A stretch of 64,000 nt of DNA, from NCBI RefSeq assembly GCF_964030965.1, contig NZ_OZ034999.1, positions 806,001 to 870,000 of the forward strand, in the 5' to 3' direction. The translations under genes were made by a program, and so were the position numbers. Shown here piece by piece: positions 21,732 to 33,212 of the stretch. Each line of letters starts with the position of its first letter. Positions within the stretch are counted from its first letter, which is position 1. The notes under the pieces were generated by a model, which saw only the letters and a list, made by a program, of their open reading frames with translations, ran no database searches and was not told the DNA's origin. The stretch comes from Spiroplasma endosymbiont of Amphimallon solstitiale. GTDB taxonomy: Bacteria; Bacillota_I; Bacilli_A; Mycoplasmatales; VBWQ01.

Positions 21732-22088
21732 TTTGACAAATTCAGGAATTTACTGAAGAACAAATTTTATCATTTACTCCTGAACAAATTTTATCGTTTA
21801 CTGAACAACAGATTTCTTGATTTACATCACAGCAAATTTCATCATTCATACCTAAACAAATTCAGTCTTTTACGCCTTGACAAATTTCATCATTTACCAA
21901 AGAACAAATTCAATCATTTCTAATTTGACAAATTCAGGCATTTACAAAAGAACAGATTTCATTTTTTACAATAGGGCAAACTTCATTTTTACAGCAGAAC
22001 AAACATCATGATTTAATGGAACTCAGAATAAATTAAATAATCTTTATAAGATTCAATTTAATAAACTATAATTATTTTTCTTGACAAG

Positions 22089-22117
22089 AAAAGGTGATAA
22101 TTAAAATCACCTTTTTT
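22089..22117 (+). terminator. Rho-independent terminator
   Basis: AAAAGGTGAT / ATCACCTTTT hairpin with 7-base loop and T run, about 55 bases after the last octad. Confidence 0.75.
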
Positions 22118-22293
22118 AAATCTTATGAAGTTTTTCAATAATTTGTGTAACTTGTTTTACAAGGTATAGAATATGATTTTTCTCTTTATGTATAATTAAA
22201 ATCTTATCATATAAATGTTGAGAAAAATTTATTTACGTATTTTTTCCCAACATTTTTAATTCAAATATAATATTATTGTTTTAAATTTGATAA

Positions 22294-22954
22294 CCTGAAT
22301 TGTAAATATAAATGGGACAGTTTTTTAAAATAATTGTATTAAATCTATTGGTCTTTTATAAGATAGTGATTTTCTGGGTGTAGAATTAATTTGAAATGCT
22401 ATAGTATTTAAATCTTTTTGTTTATATGAAGATAGATCTGTAGATTTTGGTAAATATCTTCTTAAAATACCATTATTATTTTCATTTAAACCTCTTTGAC
22501 AAGGTTTACCAGGATCTGCAAAATAAATCTTAACATTACAATTTTTTTCGATTAATTTTCATTTACTAAATTCTTTACCACGATCAAAAGTAATAGTTTT
22601 AACTGTTCCTTTTTGTAACTTTGAAATAAATTTTATTATACTTTTTGTAATATTTTCTGATTTATTATTTTTAGTTGCTAAAGGAATTGTGGTTTTTGAT
22701 CATATATCAGCTAAAGTAATAATAGAACTTTTATGATCTTTACCAATGATAGTATCACCCTCTAAATGACCAAATTCTTCTATATTTTTAATATTAGGAA
22801 TGATTAAATTTCTTTCATGAATAGACTTACAATTATTAATTCTGCCCCTAGTTTCTTTTTGTTTGTGAGGTTTATTTTTTCCTTTTCTCAATAAGTTATT
22901 TTCATCAAAACCCATTCGATTTGTTTTAAACATGTTATATAAAGTTTTTGTTGA
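22294..22954 (-). mobile_element. IS30 partial copy (right 661 bp)
   Basis: Begins with the CCTGAATTGTAAATATAAA end and stops within the transposase gene exactly where a second IS30 starts. The missing 400 bp are not found on the far side of the second copy, so they were deleted. Confidence 0.92.
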
Positions 22955-24014
22955 CCTGAATTGTAAAATTAAAAAGGACACTTATATAAAAATTAAATTG
23001 TGTTAATTCTATAATTAAGAAAAGAAAGGAATTAGCACAATGTATAAGTATCTGACTATTGAATCAATAATAGCAATAAAAGAATATAAAAGTTATGGAT
23101 TTTCGATTCGTAAAATAGCAAAAGCCATTGATTATAGTAAATCAACTGTACATAGAGTTTGTAGATTATTAAATCAAAACTTATTACCATTAGAAATATT
23201 GAATAAAATTCAAAAAAATAAACAAAATGCAGGTAGAAAATTAATAATTTTAACTTTAATAGAAATTAATACTATTAATCATTTGTTAATTACTAAAAAT
23301 TATGCTCTTGATATAATTGCTAATTTTTAAAGGAAAATAAAATAAAAAGTATTTCAACAAAAACTTTATATAACATGTTTAAAACAAATCGAATGGGTTT
23401 TGATGAAAATAACTTATTGAGAAAAGGAAAAAATAAACCTCACAAACAAAAAGAAACTAGGGGCAGAATTAATAATTGTAAGTCTATTCATGAAAGAAAT
23501 TTAATCATTCCTAATATTAAAAATATAGAAGAATTTGGTCATTTAGAGGGTGATACTATCATTGGTAAAGATCATAAAAGTTCTATTATTACTTTAGCTG
23601 ATATATGATCAAAAACCACAATTCCTTTAGCAACTAAAAATAATAAATCAGAAAATATTACAAAAAGTATAATAAAATTTATTTCAAAGTTACAAAAAGG
23701 AACAGTTAAAACTATTACTTTTGATCGTGGTAAAGAATTTAGTAAATGAAAATTAATCGAAAAAAATTGTAATGTTAAGATTTATTTTGCAGATCCTGGT
23801 AAACCTTGTCAAAGAGGTTTAAATGAAAATAATAATGGTATTTTAAGAAGATATTTACCAAAATCTACAGATCTATCTTCATATAAACAAAAAGATTTAA
23901 ATACTATAGCATTTCAAATTAATTCTACACCCAGAAAATCACTATCTTATAAAAGACCAATAGATTTAATACAATTATTTTAAAAAACTGTCCCATTTAT
24001 ATTTACAATTCAGG
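22955..24014 (+). mobile_element. IS30 copy, frameshifted transposase
   Basis: 1060 bp, both ends present, one base shorter than the others: a T is missing in the run at about 23329 (…IIANF then a stop), so the transposase gene (23040-23983) is split in two frames. Head to head with the truncated copy on its left; the flanks do not match each other. Confidence 0.92.
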
Positions 24015-24030
24015 TTTTATAAAATATAGT

Positions 24031-24477
24031 CTATAAAATATTTTTATGAATAGTATTTTTTACATTAGATTGATTATCAATTATTACCCATTCATCTTCT
24101 TTGTTTATTTCTGATTTAGCATCATTTAGCATATCATATTGTTCTTCAACATTTTTGCTATTGTTATTATCTAAAATTATTTGATTAATTTTAGTTGCAT
24201 CATCTAATATCATATTATATTCACATTTACTTATATTACTTGATTGGTTTGTTAGATTCTTTGAGTTTAATGTAGTTTTCTTTTCATCATTTTTTTGTAT
24301 TACTTTTATATTTAATTCTTGTTTTTTATTTTTATAAAAATTTCATGAATAGTAACCAATTCCACCAGCAAGACACACTAGTCCCACCGTAAGAGGATTA
24401 TTTGGAAGTATTGATTGTAATAAATTAGAAAGTATTTCAGAATTAATTTCGCTCTCATTTGTGTTTAAAAATTTCAT
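24031..24477 (-). CDS. Hypothetical single-pass membrane protein
   Basis: 148 residues in code 4. N-terminal 25 residues polar, then a helix (NPLTVGLVCLAGGIGYYSW), then a Lys/Asn/Asp-rich soluble domain. RBS GAAAGGAAC lies 6 bases ahead of ATG 24477. Ends 17 bases from an IS30 border, so the 3' end may be original. No family recognised. Confidence 0.6.
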
Positions 24478-24641
24478 TTTTATGTTCCTTTCAAATCAAA
24501 ATAAAAACCTATTTATTTACAAAAATAAATAGGATAAAAACTTATATTAAATTTTTACTAAATAAATATAGCATAATTTATATATTAATTGTTAATAAGT
24601 TATTTAAAATTTTTATAAAAAAGCATATATCCAAAAAAATA

Positions 24642-24670
24642 TTGACTTTCGCGTTAAAGTTATATATATT
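24642..24670 (+). promoter_or_regulatory. Promoter of topA
   Basis: TTGACT, 17-base spacer, TATATT; 54 bases ahead of the start. The best sigma-70-type match in the window. The spacer holds the only CGCG nearby. Confidence 0.65.
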
Positions 24671-24723
24671 ACAAAATAGTATTTGAATAAAGCTAATAAA
24701 TTATATATAGAGGAAGATATAAG

Positions 24724-26685
24724 ATGCCATCAAAATTAGTAATCATGGAATCTCCAGTTAAAAGTAAAGCAGTACAATCATATTTAGGTAATGATTATTT
24801 AGTGTTATCTTCGGATGGACACATTCGTAATTTAGCAATTAAAGGTCAATATGGTTTGGGAATTGATTTAGAAACTTTTGAACCAATTTACAAAATTGAT
24901 CGCAAAAAAATGCCAAAGGTAAAAGAATTAAAAAGTAAATTAAAAAGTATTACTCATGTTTATCTAGCAACCGATCATGATCGTGAAGGAGAAGCAATTG
25001 CTTATCATTTAGATCAAGTATTAGCAACAAGTAATATATCATCACGAATAACTTTTAATGAAATTACTAAAGATGCAATTTTAACAGCATTTAAATCTCC
25101 ACATAGTATTGATTTACCATTAGTTCGTAGTCAAGAAGCAAGAAGAATAGTTGATCGTATCATTGGTTTTCGCTTAAGTAATTTATTACAAAAGAAGATC
25201 GGTTCACGTAGTGCAGGGAGAGTACAATCAGTAGCATTAAAATTAATAGCAACAAGAGAACGTGAAATTACTAATTTTATTAGTAAAGAATTTTGAACAA
25301 TTAATAGTACTTATCAAAAAAAAATAATATTAAATTGTGAAAAATATAAAGAAGAACTGTTAGTTATTAATAATGAACAAGAAGCAGTTGCTATTAAAAA
25401 TGCATTAAGTGATAGTTATCAAGTAATTTCTGTTACTGAACAAAATCGTAAGCGTAATTCATTAAATCCATTTACTACTAGTAGTTTATTACAAGCAGCA
25501 TCAACACAATTAAATTTTAGTACTGCTAAAACAACGCTTATTGCTCAGCAATTGTATGAAGGAATTGATGTTAATGGAACACTTACTGGATTTATTAGTT
25601 ATCCTCGTACTGATTCAATACGTTTAAATGATAAATTTATTGAAAATGCCAAAACATTAATTGTTAATGAATATGGTGAACAATATCTTGGGCAGAAGAA
25701 AGAACAGACTAATAAAAAAAATGTGCAAGATGCTCATGAAGCAATCAGACCAACTGATTTAACAATGAATAATAAACGTGCTATTGATTTTTTAAATAAA
25801 GATCAATTAAAACTTTATAATTTAATTTATTTTCGTGCCCTTAGTTCATTAATGGCACCAGCACAATTAATTAGTACTACTGTTTTATTTAAAAATAATG
25901 ATTATCAATTTCGTTTAACAGGACAACAAATCAAGTTTAAAGGATTTTTAATGCTTGATGTAGAAAGTCTTGAAAATGAAGAACTTTTAGTTTTACCAAA
26001 ATTTGAAAAAAATCAAATTATTAAAGTTGAGTCAGTAAATTTACAGCAACACTTTACTAAACCAAAACCAAGATACACAGAAGCTAAATTAATTAAAACA
26101 TTAGAAGAACTAGGAATTGGTCGACCATCAACTTATAATCCAATTATGAACACTATTAAAGAACGCGGTTATGTTATTATTGAAAATAAGTCTTTTAAAG
26201 CTACTGAGAAAGGTCTTTTAACTAATGATAAACTTCAAGAGTTTTTTTATGATATTATTAATGAGACATATACTTCACAAGTTGAAACTCAATTAGATCA
26301 AATTGCTCATGGTAATTTTGATATGCATCAAGTGGTAAAAGACTTTTGAGTTAAGTTTGAGCCAAGGATTGATGATGCTTTTGATAAAATGACTGAGTTT
26401 AAAATTAAACCAGTTTTATTAGATCAAGATTGTCCACTTTGTGGTGCCCCACTTGTGCAAAGAACAGGAAGATATGGTAAATTTAACGGTTGTTCAGCAT
26501 TTCCAAAATGTCGATATATTCAAAAACAATTAGAAAAAATTAAACCTTGTTTAGTATGTACAGATGGTTGAATGGTTGTTAAATCTTCAAAACAAAATCG
26601 AAAATTTTTAGGATGTACTAATTATCCAAATTGTAAACATGTTGAAAAGTATCAAGAAATAGCTTCTGATAAAGAAGTAAAGTAG
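24724..26685 (+). CDS. topA: DNA topoisomerase I
   Basis: 653 residues. Type IA enzyme that relaxes negative supercoils. Toprim domain at the N terminus (KLVIMESPVKSKAVQ; ATDHDREGEAIAYHL with the metal-binding DxD-like cluster), active-site Tyr293 in ISYPRTDS, the DAHEAIRPT motif, and GIGRPSTY. The C-terminal tail has two Cys4 zinc ribbons (CPLCGAPL…C and CLVCTDG…C), fewer than the three or more in many bacteria. Stop is TAG at 26683. Own promoter; GAGGAAG ribosome site. truB starts 10 bases later. Confidence 0.96.
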
Positions 26686-26694
26686 GTGAAACGC

Positions 26695-27618
26695 ATGTTA
26701 AAAGATTATATATTATTAATAGATAAACCTTCATTTATGACATCACAAGATTGTCTTGTTGTTATTAAAAAACGTTTGAAATTAAATAAAATTGGTCATA
26801 CAGGTACGTTAGATCCTTTAGCAACAGGACTAATGGTAGTACTTGTGAATGAAGCAACCAAAATTAGTGATTTTATTTTAAAAAGTGATAAAGTTTACAT
26901 TGCAAAAATGCAACTATTTTTAAAAACCGACACCGGCGATATTACTGGTAAAATTATTGAATCAAAACCACATCTTGATTTAAAAGAATCAGAAATTGTT
27001 AAAGCACTTGAATTTTATAATAATCGTCAATATGAGCAAATAATTCCTGCTTATGCAGCAGTTAAAATTAATGGTAAAAAACTTTATGAATATGCTCGTG
27101 AGAATATTCCTGTTGAATTACCAAAACGTAAGGTTTATATTAAATCTTTAAAATTAATTAGTTTTAATAATGATTTAGTTACTTTTGAAGTAGTATGTTC
27201 AAAAGGAACTTATGTTCGAGCTTTGGTTACTGACATTGCTAGAATTTTACATACATCAGCAACTTTAACTTATTTGAAAAGAATTCATCAATCGGGTTTT
27301 GATTTAAGTAATGCCCTAAATTTAGATGTTATTAATGAAGAAACAGTTAGTAAAAATCATATTAGTATTTATGATGGTGTTAAAAATATTATGCCAGCGA
27401 TTGTTGTTGATAATAGTAAAAGTGTTATTGATGGTAAACCTTTAGTTATTGATAGCACTAATGAGCCATATGTTTTAGTTGTTAATTCTGAACATTTGCC
27501 ATTAGCTATTTATCGTAATCAAAAAAATAATTTATACGTAAGCCAACGAGGTTTTAAACGTAATGAAGATATTAAAATTGAAAAATCTAAATATTCAAAA
27601 TCAAAAATTGATGTCTAA
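26695..27618 (+). CDS. truB: tRNA pseudouridine synthase B
   Basis: 307 residues. Makes pseudouridine 55 in the tRNA T-loop. Catalytic Asp in GHTGTLDPLATG, then YEQIIPAYAAVKINGKKLYEYAR and CSKGTYVRAL, all family hallmarks. ATG 26695 is 6 bases after AGTAGGTGA; the upstream in-frame GTG 26686 lies in that site and is unlikely. Overlaps ribF by 8 bases. Confidence 0.95.
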   Translation: MLKDYILLIDKPSFMTSQDCLVVIKKRLKLNKIGHTGTLDPLATGLMVVLVNEATKISDFILKSDKVYIAKMQLFLKTDTGDITGKIIESKPHLDLKESEIVKALEFYNNRQYEQIIPAYAAVKINGKKLYEYARENIPVELPKRKVYIKSLKLISFNNDLVTFEVVCSKGTYVRALVTDIARILHTSATLTYLKRIHQSGFDLSNALNLDVINEETVSKNHISIYDGVKNIMPAIVVDNSKSVIDGKPLVIDSTNEPYVLVVNSEHLPLAIYRNQKNNLYVSQRGFKRNEDIKIEKSKYSKSKIDV

Positions 27619-28495
27619 ACCAATTATTGCTTGTTGAGGTTTTTTTGATGGTATTCATCAAGGTCATCAAGCCTTATTTAAACAATTATTAGTTAATTCA
27701 ACAATAAATAATTATCAAACATGTATTATTAGTTTTGATAGAAAACCACAAAGTGTAATTAGTAATAAAAATAATGAGGTTTTATTAAGTAATGAAGATA
27801 AAATTAAAACAATTGCTAAATACAATTTTGATTATTATTGGGAAATTAAGTTTAGTAAAGAAATAGCAACACTTTCACCAGAGCAATTTATTTCGTGATT
27901 ATTGGCAAATAATGTTAAAGCAGTAGTTGTTAATCCAAATATTAGGTTTGGTTATCAAGGGCAAGGTAATATTAAAACATTACAACAATCTTCATTACAA
28001 GTTTATCTTTGTAATGATATTATTGTTAATAATAACAAAGTTTCTTCAACTTATATTAAACAACTTTTACAAAATAAAGATATTAGTAGTGCTAATCTTT
28101 GTTTACAACAAGAGCCATATACAATTAGTGGTAAAGTAGTTCATGGTATTAAAGAGGCTAGAACGATTAATTTTCCAACTGCTAATTTATCGTTATTAAC
28201 AAACTATGCATTACCACGTCTTGCTACTTATATTACGCTTACTGAAGTAGATAATAAATGATATCAAAGTATGACAGTAATTATGTTACGTAATAATAAG
28301 CCGTTAGTTGAAACTTATTTATTAAACTTTAATCAAGATTTATATGGAAAAATCATTAAAGTTAGATTTTTAGATTTTCTTCGTGATAATTTAAAGTTTA
28401 CTAATTTAGATGATTTAAAAAAACAAGTGGATAAAGATTTAATAGAAACAATTAAATATTTTGCTAATTCTAGTAGTAAATTATTAAAGCCATAA
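27611..28495 (+). CDS. ribF: Bifunctional riboflavin kinase / FAD synthetase
   Basis: 294 residues. N-terminal FAD-synthetase nucleotidyl transferase: CWGFFDGIHQGHQALF (HxGH-like) and VVVNPNIRFGYQGQGN (the usual GxDFxFGxxxxG region; here the Asp is Asn and the end is degenerate). C-terminal kinase: SGKVVHGIKEARTINFPTANL, the standard GxVxHGxxxGRxxGFPTAN with Ala and Thr-Ile in place of the Gly and Gly. ATG 27611 overlaps truB by 8 bases (translational coupling). Makes FMN and FAD from imported riboflavin. Confidence 0.93.
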
Positions 28496-28631
28496 TAATT
28501 GTGATATTCTTTATATTTACAATAATTATTAACATTATAAATACTATTTATTAAAAACTATTTCCAATAAAATTAAATTTTATTGTATATGCTAATGAAA
28601 AATAAAAAAGAAAAAAGGGAGTAAATAAATA

Positions 28632-28916
28632 ATGAAATATTGAGTAAAAGAATTTATAAATCAAATAAAAGATAATAATGAAATTTGTGCAAACTGTGAT
28701 TATAAAGAAAATTTACATAAAAATATTACTTCAAATGATAATTGTCAAATTGTAAATGATGAAACAATGCCATTGTTACAAGAACACGCTTCAAATAATA
28801 AATGTATAGTTATTGAAATAGAATCAAACATTTCAGCTGTTAATAATATAGTAGAAATAAATTTACAAGGAAAACAGACTACTAATAAATTACCTAATTA
28901 TGGTTCAATTTGTTAA
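28632..28916 (+). CDS. Hypothetical small protein
   Basis: 94 residues, acidic, with Cys in CANCDYKEN and two further Cys; no signal peptide or membrane helix. AAAAGGGAG 11 bases ahead of ATG 28632 supports translation. No family recognised. Lies alone after ribF. Confidence 0.55.
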
Positions 28917-28963
28917 GAAATTAAAAAATATAATTAAGTAAAATGATGAATTATTTAAATAAC

Positions 28964-29767
28964 TTATTTTAATAGATTAGTTAATTTACTTTCACTAATT
29001 TCTTTATATATGTTTAAATTAGTTTGTTCGTATAAATAACAAGCTCAATAATATCAAATTAAATTTTGATAATTCATTCATTTTTTGGCAATAATTATTT
29101 GTTCATTATTTAAATTAAAACAATTAAATCAAGCATTAATTTCGGTTTCAGAAGTTAAACTTTCAGAAGCAAAAGAGGCAATATCAAATAATTCATCATT
29201 TCAACAAGCAAAATCTCAATCAATTAAATATCAACAATTATTTTTTTTAACAAAATTATTTAATGTTAAATCATTATGAGATAAAACAATTGTTGTTGGT
29301 TGATAAGTAGCAATTCATTTGATTACCTCACTGGTTATTTTTTCTAAGCAAGGATTATTAGTAGTTAAATTACAGTATAAATTAAGTTGTTCTAAACCTT
29401 TTCAAGTTTTAATTAATGATTTATTATCAAATTTAATATTATGTAGTTGTTTTACCAATGATGAAATTTGTTCTAATATTTGTTTATTAATTATTTGTTC
29501 GCTTAAAGTAATTAAATTATGATAATATGGCATTAAGGTTAATAGTTTATTATTATTAATATTGACTTCATTAATAGGTAATGTAAATTTTTTTGATTTA
29601 ATTAATTTAATAACATTAATTTGATTTGTAAAATTCAAAAAAGGTTGCAAAATATCTTTAGATTGTTTTAAAAAAAAATGTTTATTTACTAAAAATAAGT
29701 CATTGGTTAAACCTTTTGTTTTTAATAATTCTAATTGATATGGTGGTTTAATAGTTTTAAATTTCAA
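28964..29767 (-). CDS. Choline/ethanolamine kinase-like phosphotransferase
   Basis: 267 residues in code 4. Protein-kinase-like fold with the Brenner motif LSHNDLTLNNFVKK (catalytic Asp, metal Asn) and, 20 residues on, YLIDWDFACWNDELFDIA (metal-binding Asp). This is the LicA/ChoK family pattern. It may phosphorylate choline or a related amine for lipid or surface modification. Start is TTG at 29767 behind AGAGGTG; no better ATG nearby. Divergent from the CobA-like gene, 83 bases apart. Confidence 0.78.
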
Positions 29768-29850
29768 AATGACACCTCTATTTTGCTTGTATTGTCCGTA
29801 ATAAAATTATACAATTTATTAAATAAAAAATATTAAAAGTAAGTGATAGT

Positions 29851-30384
29851 ATGTTAAAAAAAGGTTATATTCATATTTATAAAGGTGAAGGAAGAGGTAA
29901 AACCTTAATTCTTAATGGTATGGTAATTAGAGCATTGGGTAATAATCTTAATGTTAGTTACTTACGTTTTTTAAAAAATCGTCCTTCTGGTGAAATTAAT
30001 TTTTTAAAACAAAATACTAAACTTAAAATTGAAAGTTTTTATGAATCTTCACAAAAATTTTTTTGAGAAATGGATGAAGAAGAAAAAAATAAATTAAAAC
30101 AAGAAACTAATTATGGTCTTACTAGATTAAAACTGTTAAGTCAAAGTGATAATACTGATCTTATTGTTGTTGATGAAATTTTAGGGTGTATTCAAAATAA
30201 TTTGATTAAAGAACAAGACTTAATTGAAATTTTAAAAAATAAAAAATCACATATTGAAATTGCATTATCTGGTAGATATGCATCTTTTGCCTTAGAGCAA
30301 TGTGCTAATTTAATTAGTGAAGTTAAATCAATTAAACATTATTTTGAACAAGGTCAAATTGCTCGTGAAGGGATTGATTATTAA
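29851..30384 (+). CDS. CobA/BtuR-family (corrinoid adenosyltransferase-like) P-loop protein
   Basis: 177 residues. P-loop GEGRGKT near the N terminus (IHIYKGEGRGKTLILNGM), Walker B-like DLIVVDEILG, and the BtuR-like end ALSGRYAS…IKHYFEQGQIAREGIDY; family members end in KHxxxxGxxAxxGIEY. Known members transfer adenosine from ATP to cob(I)alamin. Mollicutes have no cobalamin pathway, so the true substrate is open. Stop overlaps the next start (TAATG), so it is coupled to the pyrophosphatase gene. Confidence 0.82.
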
Positions 30385-30977
30385 TGACTGCTAAAACCTT
30401 ATGGTTTGCATCTAATAATATCGGTAAAATTAATGAATTAAAGAGTATATTACAAACAAAGGGATATAATGTCAAATCAATGTTAGATCTTAATTCTCCT
30501 CTTGAAATTAATGAAACAGGTACATCATTTATTGAAAATGCAATTTTAAAAGCAACAACACTTGCAAAATTAGTGAATGGTCCTGTAATTGCTGATGATT
30601 CAGGGTTAGAAATATTAGCTTTAAATAATTTTCCTGGTATTAACTCAGCACGATGAAAGGGAGAAATGTCCTATCATGATGCAATGTTAGACATTTTAGA
30701 ACAAATGGAAGGTGAAACTAATCGTGCAGCAGTATTTATTTCTGCTATTGCTTATGTTGATTTTGATCATAAGATTACTAAAGCATTTATTGGTAAACTT
30801 GAAGGTGAAATCACTACTGAGATAAAAGGTAATGATGGTTTTGGTTACGATCAAATATTTTATGTTCCAGTAGTACATGCTACTTTAGGTGAATTGTCAT
30901 TGGCAGATAAAAATAAAATTTCTCATCGTAATTCAGCAATTCAGCAATTATTAACATTTTTACAAGAACAAAATTAG
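30384..30977 (+). CDS. rdgB: dITP/XTP pyrophosphatase (RdgB/HAM1)
   Basis: 197 residues. Cleans the nucleotide pool of deaminated purine triphosphates. Motifs: FASNNIGKINELKSIL, NETGTSFIENAILKA, VIADDSGLEILAL, GINSARW, then GNDGFGYDQIFYVP and KNKISHRNSA at the end, all in family order. Start overlaps the CobA-like stop by one base. Confidence 0.93.
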
Positions 30978-31012
30978 ATAGTTAAAATGAAAATAAAAAG
31001 GATGATTTAATT

Positions 31013-31673
31013 ATGGCAAAATCATTAACAGATTCATAATTACCATTATTAACTGATAATAACAATAATATTAAAACTACCACTACTCCTATTTGAAAAT
31101 CATGAATAAAACCATTTAGTTTAATTAGTTTATCATGAACAGTTTCAATAATTATGTCACCAATTGTGGCAATAACTAATTATTGAAAAAATACTACCAA
31201 ATTTGAATTTATAAATGGATGAAATGACTTTATTATGAGACCCACTACTTTTATTAGTAGTGAATTAATTAATTCTTTTTTATAGTTTTTCTTTTTTAAA
31301 GATTGAATTTTGTTTAGAAACTATTTTAAATAATAGTTTAAGTAAAATAGATAAATTAAAAAAAGTTAGTAAAGATACTATGTTAGTTATATCATTTTAG
31401 TAATAGTTTACTTGCTTATTTTTTAGTGATATTATTAAAAAATGAAAGAATGGTTTATATAAAAAAATAACGCAAAATGAAGTTGATTCATTACAAGAAG
31501 TAGTTGTTATTGGATTTACTAGAACATATAATACTTTTGGTAATACTGAACTTTAATATTAAAACATAGTATTAGTTATGATAGTTTTTTTTAATATTCA
31601 AGAAATAAATGAAAATTCTGAACGAGATTTTACTACTAATAGTAGTCAAAAATTTAATTTTATTTCAATATAA
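31013..31673 (+). pseudogene. Decayed membrane-protein gene
   Basis: Starts with a good site (AAAAGGATGA…ATGGCAAAATC) and reads KSLTDS-stop, then a region with a hydrophobic helix (PFSLISLSWTVSIIMSPIVAI). Several stops follow in all frames, with coding-like fragments to about 31673. A host gene well into decay; the family is unclear. Confidence 0.45.
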
Positions 31674-31694
31674 GTTGTTTTAAATTGATTTTTA

Positions 31695-31728
31695 AAAAGA
31701 TTGTAACTTTTAAGTTACAATCTTTTTT
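31695..31728. terminator. Strong hairpin shared by converging genes
   Basis: AAAAAGATTGTAACT and its exact complement with a 4-base loop, A-rich left and T-rich right, so usable in both directions. It is placed right at the stop of the minus-strand repeat gene. Confidence 0.8.
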
Positions 31729-33212
31729 TACATTTTTGGTAAATTTGGCTTAAATTCAGTTGTTGTTGATTGATTTTGCGAATCCATGGTGTTAATTTTT
31801 GCGATTACTTGTTTTGGTCAAAATACTTCTTTTTGTTCTTCTGTAAAGCGTTCAATTTGTTCTTTGGTAAATGTTTGTATTTGTTCTTTGGTAAATGCTT
31901 GTATTTGTACTTTAGTAAATCATGAAATTTGTTCGTTTGTGAGTGCTTGTATTTGATTTTCTGTTAGTACTTGTATTTGTTCTGTTGTAAAAGCAGAGAT
32001 TTGTCAAAATGTAAATTGTTCAATTTGATGTGGCATTAATGCTTGTATTTGTTCTTTGGTGAGTGCTTTAATTTGTTGGTTTGTGAGTGTTTGTATTTGT
32101 TCACTTGTAAAATTTTGTATTTGTTGTTTGGTAAATGCTTGAATTTGTTGAAGTGTAAAACTTTGAATTTGTTCTGCTGTAAATGCTTGTATTTGTACTT
32201 TAGTAAATCATGGAATTTGAATTGGTGTTAGTACTTGTATTTGTTCTTTGGTAAATGCTTGTATTTGTTCTTTGGTGAATGCTTGTATTTGTTCACTTGT
32301 AAAACTTTGTATTTGTTTTGTTGTGAGTGCTTGTATTTGTACTTTAGACTTACTGCATAACGTTTTTAAGTTTTAATGATAAATTATAAAATCCTGCAAT
32401 TAAATTAAATCTTAAAAATATTCGTTTTCTGCCTTTTCTAAATTTATAACCAATAACCTGAATTGTAAAATTAAAAAGGACACTTATATAAAAATTAAAT
32501 TGTGTTAATTCTATAATTAAAAAAAGAAAGGAATTAGCACAATGTATAAGTATCTGACTATTGAATCAATAATAGCAATAAAAGAATATAAAAGTTATGG
32601 ATTTTCGATTCGTAAAATAGCAAAAGCCATTGATTATAGTAAATCAACTGTACATAGAGTTTGTAGATTATTAAATCAAAACTTATTACCATTAGAAATA
32701 TTGAATAAAATTCAAAAAAATAAACAAAATGCAGGTAGAAAATTAATAATTTTAACTTTAATAGAAATTAATACTATTAATCATTTGTTAATTACTAAAA
32801 ATTATGCTCTTGATATAATTGCTAATTTTTTAAAGGAAAATAAAATAAAAAGTATTTCAACAAAAACTTTATATAACATGTTTAAAACAAATCGAATGGG
32901 TTTTGATGAAAATAACTTATTGAGAAAAGGAAAAAATAAACCTCACAAACAAAAAGAAACTAGGGGCAGAATTAATAATTGTAAGTCTATTCATGAAAGA
33001 AATTTAATCATTCCTAATATTAAAAATATAGAAGAATTTGGTCATTTAGAGGGTGATACTATCATTGGTAAAGATCATAAAAGTTCTATTATTACTTTAG
33101 CTGATATATGATCAAAAACCACAATTCCTTTAGCAACTAAAAATAATAAATCAGAAAATATTACCTGAATTGTAAATATAAATGGGACAGTTTTTTAAAA
33201 TAATTGTATTAA

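Noticed and set aside
22121-22293. Possible small minus-strand gene before the IS30
   Set aside because: A short coding-like stretch (about 30 residues) exists but has a stop after six codons and no ribosome site; at best a remnant.
24459-24686. 75-codon frame ahead of topA
   Set aside because: It starts inside the gene on the other strand, has no ribosome site and covers the topA promoter.
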